This document shows, in pieces, positions 20,116 through 33,900 of a DNA stretch of 64,000 bases. Origin of the DNA: Toxonevra muliebris (taxonomy: Eukaryota > Arthropoda > Insecta > Diptera > Pallopteridae). Made by a program: the position numbers and the translations under genes. The first letter of the stretch is position 1. Each line of letters begins with the position of its first letter. Below the pieces are notes generated by a model that saw only the letters and a program-made list of their open reading frames with translations, ran no database searches and was not told the DNA's origin. The stretch is from assembly GCA_963691655.1 (NCBI GenBank), contig CAVNUY010000007.1, forward strand, positions 248,001 through 312,000, written 5' to 3'.

Positions 20116-21818
20116 CACGGTTGCCACATCAAAACTTTTTTTGGGGCCAAAAACAAAAGCAAAAAGGAACAAAATGGAAAAAAATGGACCAAATTTTTTT
20201 AAAATTATTTTGTTTATTTAACAAGTAAATATAGCACATTATAAAATGTGTATAACAATTTTATAATATTTTTTTAGCGATTGCTAGAGAATACATCAAA
20301 CTAAAACAAAAAAAAGTGCTCAGAAATTCATACAGCACATATGTAATGAAAGGTATATAAAAATTACTTATAATATTTTAAGTGATTATTATATAGTACA
20401 AATATAAGTATATCACATTATATATTAGCAGAAAAAACAAAAAAAGAAGTGCTTACAAGTTCATATAGCATATATGTATTAAAAAGTGTATAAAATGTAA
20501 AAACTACTTATAATATTTTAAGAGATTGTTATATAGTAAAAACATATATCACATTAAACAATATCAAAAACAACAACAAAAAAATGGTTAGCAATTCAGA
20601 TACAAAGAACATTTTTGGGACTGGAAATAAATCAAGTATATCGACAAATCAAAAAATAACAAGGCAGAAAGTATATTCTTTTATAGATGAATACAAATGT
20701 AAAGTCATTTTTGAAATCAGATATCAGAGAAAAAATTTAGAAAAAAACGGTATTCAAAACCAAAAAACAGTGCCATATACTCCTCAACAGAATGGCGTTG
20801 CTAAATCTTTACTACTCAGTAGTATCGAAACCAAAGTAGATTTCGTCAGCAACTTAGATGCTCTTACATCGACCGGGTCTGTGTTTACATCTTTATCAGA
20901 AGCATGCAAAGACTTGGTGTGACTTCGGCGAATTTTGAGTGGATTTAATCAACAAATGAGCGCACCAAAGTTGTACGAAGACAAAGTTGCTTGAGACCGA
21001 TTGAAGGAGAGAAGTTTTCAGGTTTCTGGCCAATAAAAGCACAAAGACGCGCGAGTTTGTTTTCAAAAGGACTAAGTAGATAAAAAGTTGCACTTACTGT
21101 CCGACCGAAAACATGATGGCAGACTTACTGATGAAGCCATTGCCAGCAAGGCGTATTCAATTAGGCAGGCGTATTGAAAAAAAGTTATTTTATTGTTTTA
21201 AAATTATTGGTAAATGTTCAGATTACACATAGTGCAAATAACTAAAAAAAAAGATATGACTAAAAATGAATACATCATGCATAAATTGCACTTGTGCCGC
21301 CCAAATTAAAAAGTCAAGGTATTTGTATTCAAATCATACTTAAAAAAAGTAAAAAATTCGCGCGAAAAAGGGCCAAAATGGCCACCGAATTTAGTGCGTA
21401 ATGTATCCATTTAGTTTCTTTTATTTGTTATTTATTTATTTATTAAATACATTTTAATGCCAAAAATCCGTTTTTCGGGAAGGGCCTGCTCTCCCTAATT
21501 CAAATAAACAAAATTTGGGTCAAAAAAGTGATTTTTAAAAAAATTCTCATCAAGTGTGTTCTGAAAAATTCCAAATAATTTTACTGCATTGAATAAAGAC
21601 ACTAGTTTGCTTAATATAACATTTCATTACTACAACTTTCTTACACTGATTTTTTTAACATTAAATTTTTTAGTCACAGAGTGACTCATACATTACATAT
21701 GAAAGTTAATTACTTAATATTTTTGAAAAAGGACCAATTCAGAAAAAAAAAGGACCAGCGGACCAAACGAAATTAAAAGGACCACTTTTGGTCCAAAAGG
21801 ACCAAAGTGGCAACCGTG
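20116..21818. mobile_element. hAT-like element, 1,703 bp, carrying copia fragments
   Basis: An 8-bp duplication GTTGATAC lies at 20108-20115 and 21819-21826. The inverted ends are CACGGTTGCCAC. Eight-base targets are the hAT hallmark. There is no hAT transposase inside; instead fragments of a Ty1/copia polyprotein occupy about 20584-21170. 'ggacca' or 'tggtcc' words are repeated near both ends. It is non-autonomous. Confidence 0.85.
20584..21170 (+). pseudogene. copia-type Pol fragments inside the hAT-like element
   Basis: From 20584 a 112-codon frame contains KTVPYTPQQNGVAKS, the conserved copia integrase motif. About 300 bp later the plus strand reads TENMMADLLMKPLPARR, the end of the copia RNase H domain. 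Everything between (rest of integrase, RT, most of RNase H) is missing. The two pieces are in the same orientation and their order is that of copia, so this is an internally deleted copy. Confidence 0.8.
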
Positions 21819-22240
21819 GTTGATACTCTCTACACTTATCGGCACATATACTACGTAGTATACGTATATAATACTTACTAGAGGAAAGTTCCGCTATATG
21901 CAATCAAGCAGAGGCAATTTCGTTGACTCTCAATATATGTAGCCGAATAACAACTACATAACTTCTACGTTTCTTGCTGGTTTAAGCTTTTGCACTCATC
22001 CTCTTTCCATTTTCTAAAGCTTTTTTTCTGTTGATACTCTCTACACTTATTAGGCACAAACACGACGTAGTACACGTTTACAACATATGAGAGAAAAGCA
22101 GCAATAGGGAATCAGGCTCTCTCACTAAATCACATGAGATAAAACTACGAGAAGTCGCCTCTCTGTATGATTGTATATAGCCGATCACCATATGAACTCG
22201 TTCGCTAAACACTAACAACAGTATAACTTTGTTTCTCATT
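21819..22240 (+). repeat. Two tandem units of about 212 bp
   Basis: The junction 'gttgatactctctacactta' occurs at 21819 and again at 22031, each followed by a 'gtagta(t/c)acgt' stretch. The units are degenerate and non-coding. Confidence 0.75.
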
Positions 22241-22474
22241 AGTTTCGTATTTAGTGTAACAACAACTCGATTTCCGTTTTAAATTTTCTAATTCGCTAAA
22301 AAAGTTTCACTTCAAAAATCAAAAAAAAAGTTTACCGTAGCCAGCGCATAAAACATACAAACTAATTATATTTTTAAATGCTAACGTGGTGAATATCATA
22401 CAAAAATAGTAGAACAGAATAAAAGCTTAATGTCAATAAATTTCATAAGGCTCTCAATGCTCGAATAACTACTA
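22241..22474. other. Spacer, nothing recognised
   Basis: AT-rich sequence without motifs. Confidence 0.4.
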
Positions 22475-22722
22475 TGGATATTCACGGGTTGATGTAAAAT
22501 TGCGAAAGTGCGACCTAAAGCACTAAGATGTGAGCGTTCAATGCAAATATTGGAAATGCAAAATAGTTTAACTGTCAAAATATTACAATCTCATTGAAAA
22601 ATAATGAAAATATTGTGGATTCTTCTTACGAATTTAAAGTTAGAAAGGTGTCAAACTTCCGCAATTCGCACTTTCGCAACGTTGCAAGGGCATGTTGCAT
22701 CAACCTGTGAATACCCATACTG
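22475..22722. mobile_element. MITE-like inverted repeat element, about 248 bp
   Basis: The left end reads tggatattcacgggttgatg and the complement of the right end tgggtattcacaggttgatg; both continue into 'ttgcgaaagtgcga'. No flanking duplication was resolved. Confidence 0.65.
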
Positions 22723-23864
22723 ATTATTATTATTATTGGCAAAAGTGTGAGCAGCAGCATTTTAAAAGAAACTCAATTTTTAATTCAAAATACCAAAACT
22801 TTTTTAAAAAAAAAAATTTCAGTTAAAATAGGTAAAAATGCTAATATAAGCTATTTTATTTTCAGCGATTTTTTAAAGATTTTAAATTTTAATTTTTTGG
22901 AATTAAAGCGAAACTTTTATAGTCTGCATATTCATCTTCGCAATAGAGTAAACTCCATCATTTGCAGTTTACGTTACTATAAAACGAGAAAATTCTTCAC
23001 AATTACTTCACTAATCTATATTTCTCCGTTATCAATGGAGTAAAAAAATTTATTAAGAAAAAGAGGATAAAAACTACAAATGCAACATATTTAAGCAATG
23101 ATGTTTTTTATTGGCACTGGGTGTACTTGGAAAAAAATGTTTTGTTGCTAATATCAACAACTTTATTTTTTCGATATTATTTCTTAAACAATTTTTTACT
23201 CACGATCTATTCAACCGATTATTATAATCAAAATTGATTTCGATTTGATATTTAATGAAGTTTGATTGAGATTTTTTAGGATTTTCAATATTGCGTTTCA
23301 ACATGTTTAATAATAGTTTCTTTACAAATAGTTGATGAAAAAAGATGATCTTATTTGAATTTTGAAATGAAAAAGAAAAAATGCATATTAAACAAACATT
23401 TTTGAATAATATTTCGTTGTAAAAGAAAAATGGTAAGGCACATTAAAACGGGATTATTTCGAAATTTGTGCTGCTACGCTTATTGCGGGGATAAACCTTC
23501 TATTGAACAATAAATTTCTTCGTAATAACACATGGCAAAGGTACCTGTGGTGGAATAGGTGTGTCAGTAAAAAAAAAGTTATTACCCTTTGCGAGCTTAT
23601 AACGACATCTTTTTGAACGGCAGTTTTTTAAAAGAAATTGCTTTCGATAATGTTTAAGAATAATGCCGAAAATATTAAATTGTGGATATTAGTAAGAAAA
23701 AAAAAACCTTTTTTTTTGGCCAAATACATTACAACATTGACTTATAGTGCAAAATACTAGACAAAAATAAACCTTAAATATAAATCTTTTTGGGTGATTC
23801 GTTCGAGGAATTCTTAATCATGTAACTTATATCGATTTGTAAACCAAAAATGTACATTTTTAAC
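22723..23864. other. Spacer, no gene seen
   Basis: Contains a short (ATT)n tract near 22724 and AT-rich DNA. The 98-codon frame at 22747-23043 has no known motif and a composition like its surroundings. Confidence 0.4.
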
Positions 23865-23950
23865 CGATGGCCTGGTGGATAAGTGCTAGACTGGAGTTCC
23901 AGCTGGGGTTAAATTCTTAAATACTCTTTTCGGCAAAGTTGGTCAGAATA
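23865..23950 (+). repeat. tRNA-like (SINE head) sequence
   Basis: The sequence 'gatggcctggtggataagtg' resembles a pol III A box, and 'ctggggttaaattc' about 30 bp later a decayed B box. Spacing fits a tRNA-derived SINE head. No intact tRNA fold is evident. Confidence 0.5.
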
Positions 23951-24058
23951 GCACTTCGGGTATACGATTTGACCAAAAATTCGCTAGTACAATTCGACTT
24001 GGCCTAATGTAGATATGTATGTGTATTAGTGAGTGTTTTGACTACTATTTTCTTTTGT

Positions 24059-24981
24059 TTACTTACTTTTATTTTTCTTGTTATTTGTTGGTCTATGGGA
24101 CGGTGAATAATTGTTACTTTCGTGATCGTTATTAGATGTTAAATTAATTTGGATATTTATATAATTAGTATTTAATTTATGATTATTTCCCCATCTTGGC
24201 CAGTTCATTGTACTTTGTACAATATTACTATGATTTGTGTTTATTATGGGGGGCAAAAATTGACTATCACCAAAACCATAATCCATTACACCACCATCAT
24301 CAACACCAACTGGATCCTTACCATTGTTATTATTGTTGTTCTTATGTGATGGATGATGTTGCTGTGATGCCACATTATTTATTCGTATACCCGTTTGTCC
24401 AGGATGACCAGGATATTGCCCAACGCTACCGCCACCAACACTATTTGGTATCATATTAATGCCACCATAACCACCTGGTGTTAGCATAATGCCACTACCG
24501 CCATGATTTCCAAGTCCAACACCACCACCACCAATATCAGTTCCAATAACATTTATAGCATTTGTCTGTATCGGGATACGATTGAATTGATCTATGTTGG
24601 TATTAATAGACGTACCGCTAGCTCCATTGATCGGCTTCAGTTGTAAGTCGTTATTGCCGCCGACACTGCCACCATTCATGTTTATACCACTACCTGGAAT
24701 CAATCCAGTATTGACACCATTTATACCAATAGTATTGATGTTATTCATATGCTGTTGATTAACATTAATTGGTGAATTAACATCAACATTAATTAGTTCT
24801 CCACCAGTACCACCGCCACTACTATTATCAACACCACTGCCACCTGATGATCCGCCTCCTATGGCCATTGTGGTTTTATTTTTCTCTTCAGGCGCACAAC
24901 AAACTTTAAAAACAACTTTCATATTATTTGTAGAACATCTCCCGCCTATTCGCCTATAAAGATCGTCTTTCGATGATGTTG
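24059..24981 (-). CDS. Ephrin: Ephrin exon 3 (end of receptor-binding domain and Gly/Asn tail)
   Basis: The acceptor is CTTTGCTAG before 24981, and the split Ser codon completes ISTSSKDDLYRRIGG. It carries Cys 431, 443 and 444 (GGRCST, KVCC), then about 275 residues rich in Gly, Asn and Ile (GGGSSGGSG, a run of six Asn). TAA at 24061-24059 ends the frame, but AAAA|GTAAGT at 24070-24061 is a consensus donor overlapping the stop. The exon could therefore instead end at 24067 and splice to a further exon that I could not find. Confidence 0.92.
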
Positions 24982-27900
24982 CTAGCAAAGTAGAAAAAAT
25001 TAAATATTCCATTATTAACACAACTTAATTAAACAATAAACATATACACTTTTATATAAGAATGCATAAAAAACCACTCACAAATGAAGTAGTAATCATT
25101 TCCAGGAAGGAACTCCAAACCACCAGGCTGTGGTGTAAATGGCCGGAACGTTATTGTAAAAAACATTAATTTTTGCGGTTTATCACAAATAGCTATAACA
25201 CGGGGATCTGCATTTGTTATACGACATGTTTCATATTCCACTTTCGACACATTGTATATTATGTATTTTTCCGTTTCATTCTCATAAGTCCCCGGCTCGT
25301 ATACAGGACATATTATATGTACTTGATCGAACTCGAATGCTAAATTGCCTTTATTTACATCAATTATGTGATCTGTGTTATCAATGCGAAATCTGAAAGC
25401 AAAAAGAATAAAACATGTTTTAAAAATAGTTAACACGTTACAAAATCTTTCTAGAGAAAATTTTGAGATTTTTTTTAACAAAAAAAAAAATTGGAAAATA
25501 CTTATTTTATGTAACATACTGTAAACGATTTCTTATGGTTCATAAACTTGAGTTTATGTTGCAGTGAGAAAGTACAATAAAACTAAAAAATACTGTGACT
25601 AAAATATGGTTTATACTAAAAATTTCTAAACTACAAATTTTTTGAGTTTACCTACGAGTAGCTTAAAGTATAAAAAAAATAATTTAAATGATGGCTGCGT
25701 TTATGAATATTCGTTCTAAAAAACCATATCTAGGGGTTAAGTTCTCCATCTTAAATATGGTGAAAAGCATTCATAAGTCAAATGTGAATGATCGCTGATT
25801 TTCAGCCCGAACATTTTGGTACAACGTGAAACTACGCTCAATTGTAATGCATTAGTTATTCACGAAGTAGGGTAACTGGTCTGATAATGAGATGAATGGC
25901 AGAACAGTTAGTGAATACATTTTTGAGCAACATGGTATCTTTGTTAAAGAACTATCGAAATAGTTAATTTTGAGTTACTTAAAAAGAAAAAATAATCAAA
26001 TAAATGGCTTCTCGATTTATTTTTTATTTGCGGCTCCATTTTTTAAAAAAAAAATTTATAAAAGTTTTTTACGCAGCGAAAACAGAAAGGAAATATAAGC
26101 ATACATCAGGCACAGAGTTGTATTTTCCTGTGTTCTTGACGCTAGAGGCTGACGTTCTTATTCTATCTACTCTCTCAGAAGAAGTCGGCGGTCGGAAGCT
26201 TTGATTGTATTTAAAGCATAAATCTCAATTTCGTAACTAAAAGTTTACTCGCAATTTCTAAAAGCACAAACAAATGGCATATAATTAAATATTTTTCCAC
26301 TACATAAAGGTAATGCCACATTTTTTTGTATTGGAAAATTCAAAATTTATTTAATTGTTACACTTTCACAGTGGGCATGCACTCTCAAAATGCGAAAAAA
26401 ATAAATAACTTTTAATATAATTAGATAAAATTGCCCAAATAAATGCCCCGAAAATAGAAAAAATTACTTAAAAACACCAAAACATGTCAAAAAATTATCT
26501 AAAAACTTTTTGGCTTTTGAATTTAAAGGTCATAATAGTAGTTTATATGCAGCGTAGATCTTTCTCCGGTAAAGCAAAAAAAGAGATGACAGATCAACGA
26601 AATTCGGGGCCTGCTTATGAGGCACCGTAAAGATTTTTACCAGCCGCTGTAATAAATACTTCATAATTCTTTTTTTGCAACTACTCAATTTTCAAATGGT
26701 CAAACGCAATAGTCAGTCAATCCCCTATGGTAACAACCGACGTTTGCACCTGATTAAGGAATTACTGCCATTTTCTCGGACTTCCCGCAAACGAAACCTC
26801 AGTGTGGAACAGAATAGTTTGTCTACAAAATCTTTCGGCCGTTGTAAGAAATTGATGCTGCTTTAAAGAGGTGAGTCTGTGTAAGCATTTCAAAAAAATA
26901 AAAAAAAGTATTCTATTGCATATTTCCAATCTAGAATATGTTAAAGTGGATTTCTATGAACTCGTGCGGCCTATATATTTGTTAAGCCTAATTTACAATA
27001 GCACATCGTGGCAGTTTGCAACGCTGCTTTGGTTAGCTCCATTTCTGAATTTAATGGCAGTGGACAGCTTATTTAGTTTTACAGCAACTGCCACCACGTT
27101 TTTCAAGTAAAATTAAGTTATATGAAACGCTCGAGTCCTCGTTATTGACTGTACATGTTTGTGTGTGTAACTGGTTTCTTATTGGAATGAATTCTCTCGG
27201 TAATTCAACTCTAACCAGTGTTGTCAGATCGTTTGCTTTGGAAATCCCAAGTCCGTAAGCGAAAATTCCGATTTATCACATTTCAAAATGTCAAAAATCC
27301 CTCTAAAAATCTTCTTTAAATTAAATTGCAGAACACTCTGTATATCAAAAACATATAAATTTAAACCGTTCTTAACCATTTTTATACAACGTAACTACGA
27401 AAAACCATTCATTAATATGAAATTGTAGTCAAAGAAAAAACTTCAAAAAATATTCAATTATATCAATTATATATAGTTCGATTTAAAAGATCTCGTTTTT
27501 AAAACGAAAAATCTGGAAAAAAAAATCATTCCCGCCATGGCGCAATGGTTCCCGCAGAGGAACCAATAATTTTTTGTATTTATGTTTTCTAAGTCGGAAT
27601 TATCCAGGCATACTATAAACTAAATTTAAATGATTGCCCCCTCTAAGCGTCAGATTCTTGCTGCCAAGTGAGTAAATAATTACAAAAAAAATAGGTTAGG
27701 GAATAGAACCGGTTTAAACAAGCTATGCTCTACAATAAGGCATTATTATAATTTCTCAACGTTTCTAAATAATACTAGAGTCAAAGTCGAACTCAAAACA
27801 TAATTTTTTCTCAACTCATAAAAACTGTTTTGAATTTATACGTAAAATCCCGTTTTGAAGTCTAAAAACCCTTTTGCTCTTCTGGGATTGAGAAATCGTA

Positions 27901-30900
27901 TTCCGTGTGATTTTTGAGTGTTCTTTCGGTTCCCTTCTCAATCTTTTGTCAATATAAACGCACTTTTGGCATTAATCCAATACAAAACTGGCCAGAACTC
28001 ACTTTTTCACACAATACAAATTAAGAATTATTTGTATGCTTTCTACATATATGCACATAAATTATTAAAGGGATCCCAACAAGCATTATTGTAAATGTTT
28101 CATTTGCACAATTGGAAAAATGCTTGTTTATAAAGATTTAATAAGCGTTAACATTTGTTTAAAGTTGTAATCTCCGAATGTTATATTGAGTTACTTTTCT
28201 TTCATAAACAGAGAGCCGAAAGTGAATAAAATTCTGTGAATAAAGTATAAAATTAATATTAATATTAAAGACTAAAAAACTAAAATAATTTGAATATGCA
28301 TATTTCGGTACATATGAACCGTTGCGTGCAAAACCAGATTTTTTAAAATACATTAGTTTTGTGGAAGTGCTGTACAAAATAGGGTTCTTATGAAATCTAT
28401 TTTCCCCATGCACAGGCAACTTTATAGAACACATGTTCAACCTAGACGTACGCCACTTTTATAGGAAACTAGCTGACCCGGCAGACGTTGTTCTGCCCTT
28501 TCTACGAAAAAGCGGGAAAATTGAAGTTTATTTCAATGAAGAAGAATTAAATTTCTTGGTGTTTAAAATTGAACATTGGTAATGACAATTGAAGCTTAAA
28601 GGACGTACATTGAATTTGGTAAAAATTCTAGATTTAAAAATGAGGCATCAAAATTGGCATTTTTTAAAAAGCAATTAATTTTCAGAAGAATATCAAAGAC
28701 CGTTTAGAAGTTATATCTAATTCCCAAAACTATTTAAAAATATGGACCCATTTGCTATTTATTAGAAAAATAGAATTTATTATAGAAACTAAGAGAATTT
28801 TTTAAATCCGGTATTGACAAATAATACCTCCATACTAAGATATCCCGTAATGAAAATTCAGGAATGTGTCACACCCCCTTTGTCAACCTACCCATATTTT
28901 TGTTGTAGAATGGCATTGTCAATTTACGTTCTTGTACCAAATTTCTGTACTGTGCTATAAATGATTCTTGAGATATACCCAAAAAAATATTAGGATTAAT
29001 TTTATTATGGTTTAGTTGAATTATAGAAACAATATATAGGACGCTCTATATTCATATCAAAGACCACTCTTGAAATTATTTATTATAAATATAGAATTTG
29101 TTACAGCGCCACCTATCGGATTTTAAGATGGCTAGGCAGGGTCTTAAGATATTTCATAAAGTAGTAGAAATAATAGTAGAAAAAGAATGGAAATAGTAGA
29201 AAATAACAGCAAAAAAGGAGAAGAAAATAGTATCATTGCCCAAGAAAATATATTCTGGAAATATGACTTCAATCGGTCCAGTCGTTCAGAAGTTACACGA
29301 TGTCATACACGCAAAATAGTATGACTTCCCAGGTAATTTTTACTGTCGCACCGTGTTATTGTTTATTTATTTATTAAAATTTATACAATAATAAATTATT
29401 ATACAAAATGTTGTCAAATGTTGAAAAAAGCGATAGATCCACCTCGATTGTGGTAAAGTGACAGCACTGCTAAGCATTCAATTTAATCCGCTAGGTGTTC
29501 TAGTGGCAGCGAACTAGACTTTCATCTCTGCGGGTTCGATTCCTGGCTAAGTTATGGCTTCTTATCTATCTTCCTTTTTTTATTTCAGAATCTACAAAAT
29601 GCTATGCATTTATAAGTTGTGTATAATAAATAAAATAAATTTAACACAGATTTTTGCTTATTACCTGCATATCTGACGATCATAATTTTTATAACAACTG
29701 AAGCTTTTTTAACCATACGAATTCAGTTAATAGTTAGTACGAAAAAGTAAATTAAAAAAAAATTTTCATTGCAGTGAGTTTTGTCACCATCCCCAGTATA
29801 TCACAGTTATGCAATAAAATTTTGACTTGTGCAGATTTCACAGTGAAACAGTAAATTTCAAATGACTAACGAATAACTTATGAGTTAAATTACCGTTGTA
29901 GTAACCCATAATTTTTCTATATGTGGGACCAACATTATTTTATTTTAACTTCTGCATGGTTCATCACTAAGAGAAAGTGGTTTACAATGAACAGAAAAAA
30001 GTATATTCAGATTATAGTACCTAACCACCCCCCTCCCCTACCATCTCTTTAAGATGTTAAAGGGAAGTCATTGCCATAAATGCCACCATATTGAATAAAC
30101 TGTCACGAAACTTATCATGGGGTATTTAAGAAAAATATTCCGCATCAAAAAGTAGTTGGAGTCAATGAAGGTCAAAACCACCTAAGCCCAACTTTCCTAA
30201 TAGACGGGGAGCCCGTGACAAAAAAAGTCTCTGACTTTCTAAAGGCTAGTTTTGTAATATATTGTTATACTAGTGAAATACATGAAAATACTCTGGTCAG
30301 TCAGGCTTTGGTTAGAACAGGTAGCACAGGTGAGCTTTCAAACATGTCGAAAATACGAGGTAAGTGCAACGGTTTTCTAAAGGCTGAAACTTTATATACA
30401 GGTTATACTTGGGTATCAACTGAGTTTGTTGAATTTTCATAATTTTTACTATTTTTACTCCAGATAAGTTTTTCCAACCACATGAGTGAATTTTTGGAGC
30501 TCTATCAATTTTATTTGATTTTATGAAAAATCTGACTTGCGAATCATAGTGGAACGTAGGGACGTTGGTGTGCTTAAAACCCTGCCTTAAGATCTTATTC
30601 AAAGCTACCAAGTGGCTTTCAAGTTTGGAATTCGATAAACCGTATTTATAAAAATGGAAACAACAACAACAGTATTATACACATATTTTTATACATGACC
30701 ATTGAACAGTTAAAAAAAAGCTAAATAAAAATCGGAGTAAGAAACTCAAAACGCACCGCTGTGTTATAAACCCTTGCACATCCATATAGAGAAACGACAT
30801 CAACAACATTGATGTCGGCGATGAAAAGGACGACGACGCCAGTTTCAAATAAATCAAAACCACCCTCAGCTATGCATATTTCACTCTCTTTGCCATCAAC

Positions 30901-33900
30901 CCAAACCATATGTTAACTAAAAACATCATAGAAAATACGAACGTACGAGCGCACGCACGATTCCATTAAAAGAAAACGAATAAACGCACGCACACATACA
31001 GTGGCTCACGAATTAAATGAAATATGAAAATTTCAAAACAAAAATTCTAAAAAATAAACAAATTAGATAACTTTTTAGAAAACCAAATGAACAATCAATG
31101 TCGTGTGGAAATTAAGCAAATACTAGTTTAAGAAAAAAATATTTATATTTAGTTATTTATTTGCACTATACTTGAATAGGTATATTTTGAACCGAACCAT
31201 CCAAAATTTGAGTCACTCGGACCGAACCATAGAACCAAAGCGTTTTATTTCACTTGACCCAAACCAAAATCGAACCAGTTTTGTTCGAAAAAAATTGTTC
31301 GGTATAGAGCAAAACATTATTTCCATTATTATACTTTGCAGCAAAGATTTCTGTACCCTAAACTCTCTGTGTGCTGGATTGGTTTTGATCGAGTGATGGT
31401 TGTTTATAACCTCCATAACTGGGTTTCATCCGTCTTCAATTTTAAGCTATCTTGATACAGACATTCCTTAGGGAAAATCCAAATTCAGTATACTTTAGAA
31501 TAACTGTTATGAAAATTGTGAATATCAGACAATAACTATGTAAGTACTTTTTCAAAAATTGATATCAAAGGAAATTCTGAAGCAAATTAAATTAAATATC
31601 GTTGAAATAGGGTCAAAAATAGATTTTGTGAATATTTTCAACATACAAGTGAAACCTTTAAAGGACAGTATTAAATTTTACACTGCAAGATTTTTTAACC
31701 AAACAATTTTTGAACAGAACCATTGGTGCAGAGACCGTGAATCGTTGAACCAAACCAAACTGCAATATTTGCTTGGTTCACTTCTTTGATATTTATATCC
31801 AGAGAAGACAAAAATATGTACGAAAAATATAAAATAACGCACTCTGAAATTAATCTTAAACTTAATAAAAAAAAATGACAAAAATTTAATTTTTTACGAT
31901 TTATTAACCTATTTAGCATGGTGTTTTATAACACTGGAATACAGTGAAAATATAACATTAACCAAAGTATGTTTTCTAAACTAATTCGAGGTCGCTGAAC
32001 ACGAAAATCATATTAATTTTTTTTCTATGGGTAAGTTTGCGAGATATGACAAAATAACGATTTTTCAGGTTACAGTTTCACTTACAGGCTAATATCTCAT
32101 TATCTATAGCTTCTATTGATTTGACTTATATGTTATAGAAAATGTGCGTTTAATACTCCTAAGCTTGTTAAAATCGGATTATAAATGACTGAGATATAGA
32201 AATTCAATTTTGGTGTGATTTTTGAGAAATTTTCACTCAAGTCGTGGGCTAAGTTTTCTTTCTCACAAAAAGTAATCACAAAATCAGAAGTTTTATTTTT
32301 TTAATCGATAGACTATTTCATTGCATAAAACGATAGCAATCGGATCTAAAATGGTAAATCGAAAACTTACCCATAGAAAAAAAATGAATATGATTTTCGT
32401 GTTCAGCGTCCTCGATTTAGTTTAAAAAAGATACTTTGGTTCATGTTATATTTTTAAAGTGAAATTTTGTATTCCAGTGTAATTAATTAATTCCAAGCAA
32501 TGCGTAAGTTTTTCAAAATGAACTATTAAATAAACCATATATTTGGTAAAGTCGCTCTGAAATGCAATTCTATGTGATTAACCACTTATGGGAATGTCAC
32601 AAACCAATTGTTATTGAGCCGCGTTTCAAAACAATGTCCTTAGAATCATAGAAAAAGCAGCTTGATATACACCCAGAGAAATACATACGTCGTTTGAAGG
32701 AAAACGGCTATCAAATTGAGGAAAAATGGGAATGATTTGGCGCCATAGAAACGGTTTCTTCATTTAGACATACAAAATTTCTTTGAATTGAGGAAATATT
32801 TTTTCTTTATTTTAGAGAAAAATTTCTTTGAAAGAAGGAAGTTTTCTATAAATTAAAGAAATATGTCTTCAATTTGTAAAAATTGTGTTTTTCAAATGAA
32901 TAATATTTTATTTCAATATGAGAAATTGTATATAATTTAGGTAAAATTTTCCTCAGTTTGAGGAATGATTTTTCATAAATTGAAGTCAATTTACTACCAT
33001 TTTAGAAAAAAAAAATTTGGCGCCATAGAAACGGTTTCTTCATTTAGACATACAAAATTTCTTTGAATTGAGGAAATATTTTTTCTTTATTTTAGAGAAA
33101 AATTTCTTTGAAAGAAGGAAGTTTTCTATAAATTAAAGAAATATGTCTTCAATTTGTAAAAATTGTGTTTTTCAAATGAATAATATTTTATTTCAATATG
33201 AGAAATTGTATATAATTTAGGTAAAATTTTCCTCAGTTTGAGGAATGATTTTTCATAAATTGAAGTCAATTTACTACCATTTTAGAAAAAAAAAAATGCA
33301 ATATTTTCTACAATTTTGTTTTAATTACAAGGCATAGAAATCATATTTTTTTTTACTTGTATTCATTTATTATTTTATTTTTAATAAGTATTAAGGTTTA
33401 CGTATTTTTACATACACTACAGGCGTCATCGCCTTGAAATGATCAAAAGATCCTTATGGTCATCAAAGAATTATAAATTGAAGTTTATTGAAATTTATTT
33501 CTTTCGAATATATTTTGTTTTTTTTTTCACAATATATATAATTTTTTTCACAAATTATATCAACAACCACAAACAAAACCGCTTCGCTTGAAATAGAGAC
33601 GCCGACTAAAAAATTCAAAAGAAAAGCAAAGCGTACGCTATTGTCTGCTAAGTCCAAAAGAGTAAAGCTAGTTTTTTGTGTATACTAAAATATTGTATGG
33701 AGAACATTTTTGGTATATTCGTCTCTTTCTTACTATGCAACTAAATTTGTAAAAATGAAGAAATAACTTACTTCAAATTGAACACCATAGTTGCATGAAA
33801 GGAGCACATTTTTCTTCATTTTGAGGAAAATTTACTTAAACGAGAGAAATTTTCGTGGATTCAAATTGAGTAAACTTTTTCTTTGTTTTAGAGATGGGTA

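Noticed and set aside
22747..23043. 98-codon open frame
   Set aside because: AT-rich composition, no motif, no start context or neighbouring exon support.
25393..25517. Upstream extension of Ephrin exon 2 with its own Met
   Set aside because: A strong acceptor (TTTTTGCTTTCAG) and exact phase match with exon 1 show this stretch is intron.
30675..30909. Overlapping 62-codon minus-strand frames
   Set aside because: No similarity recognised, and two overlapping frames of equal length suggest chance.
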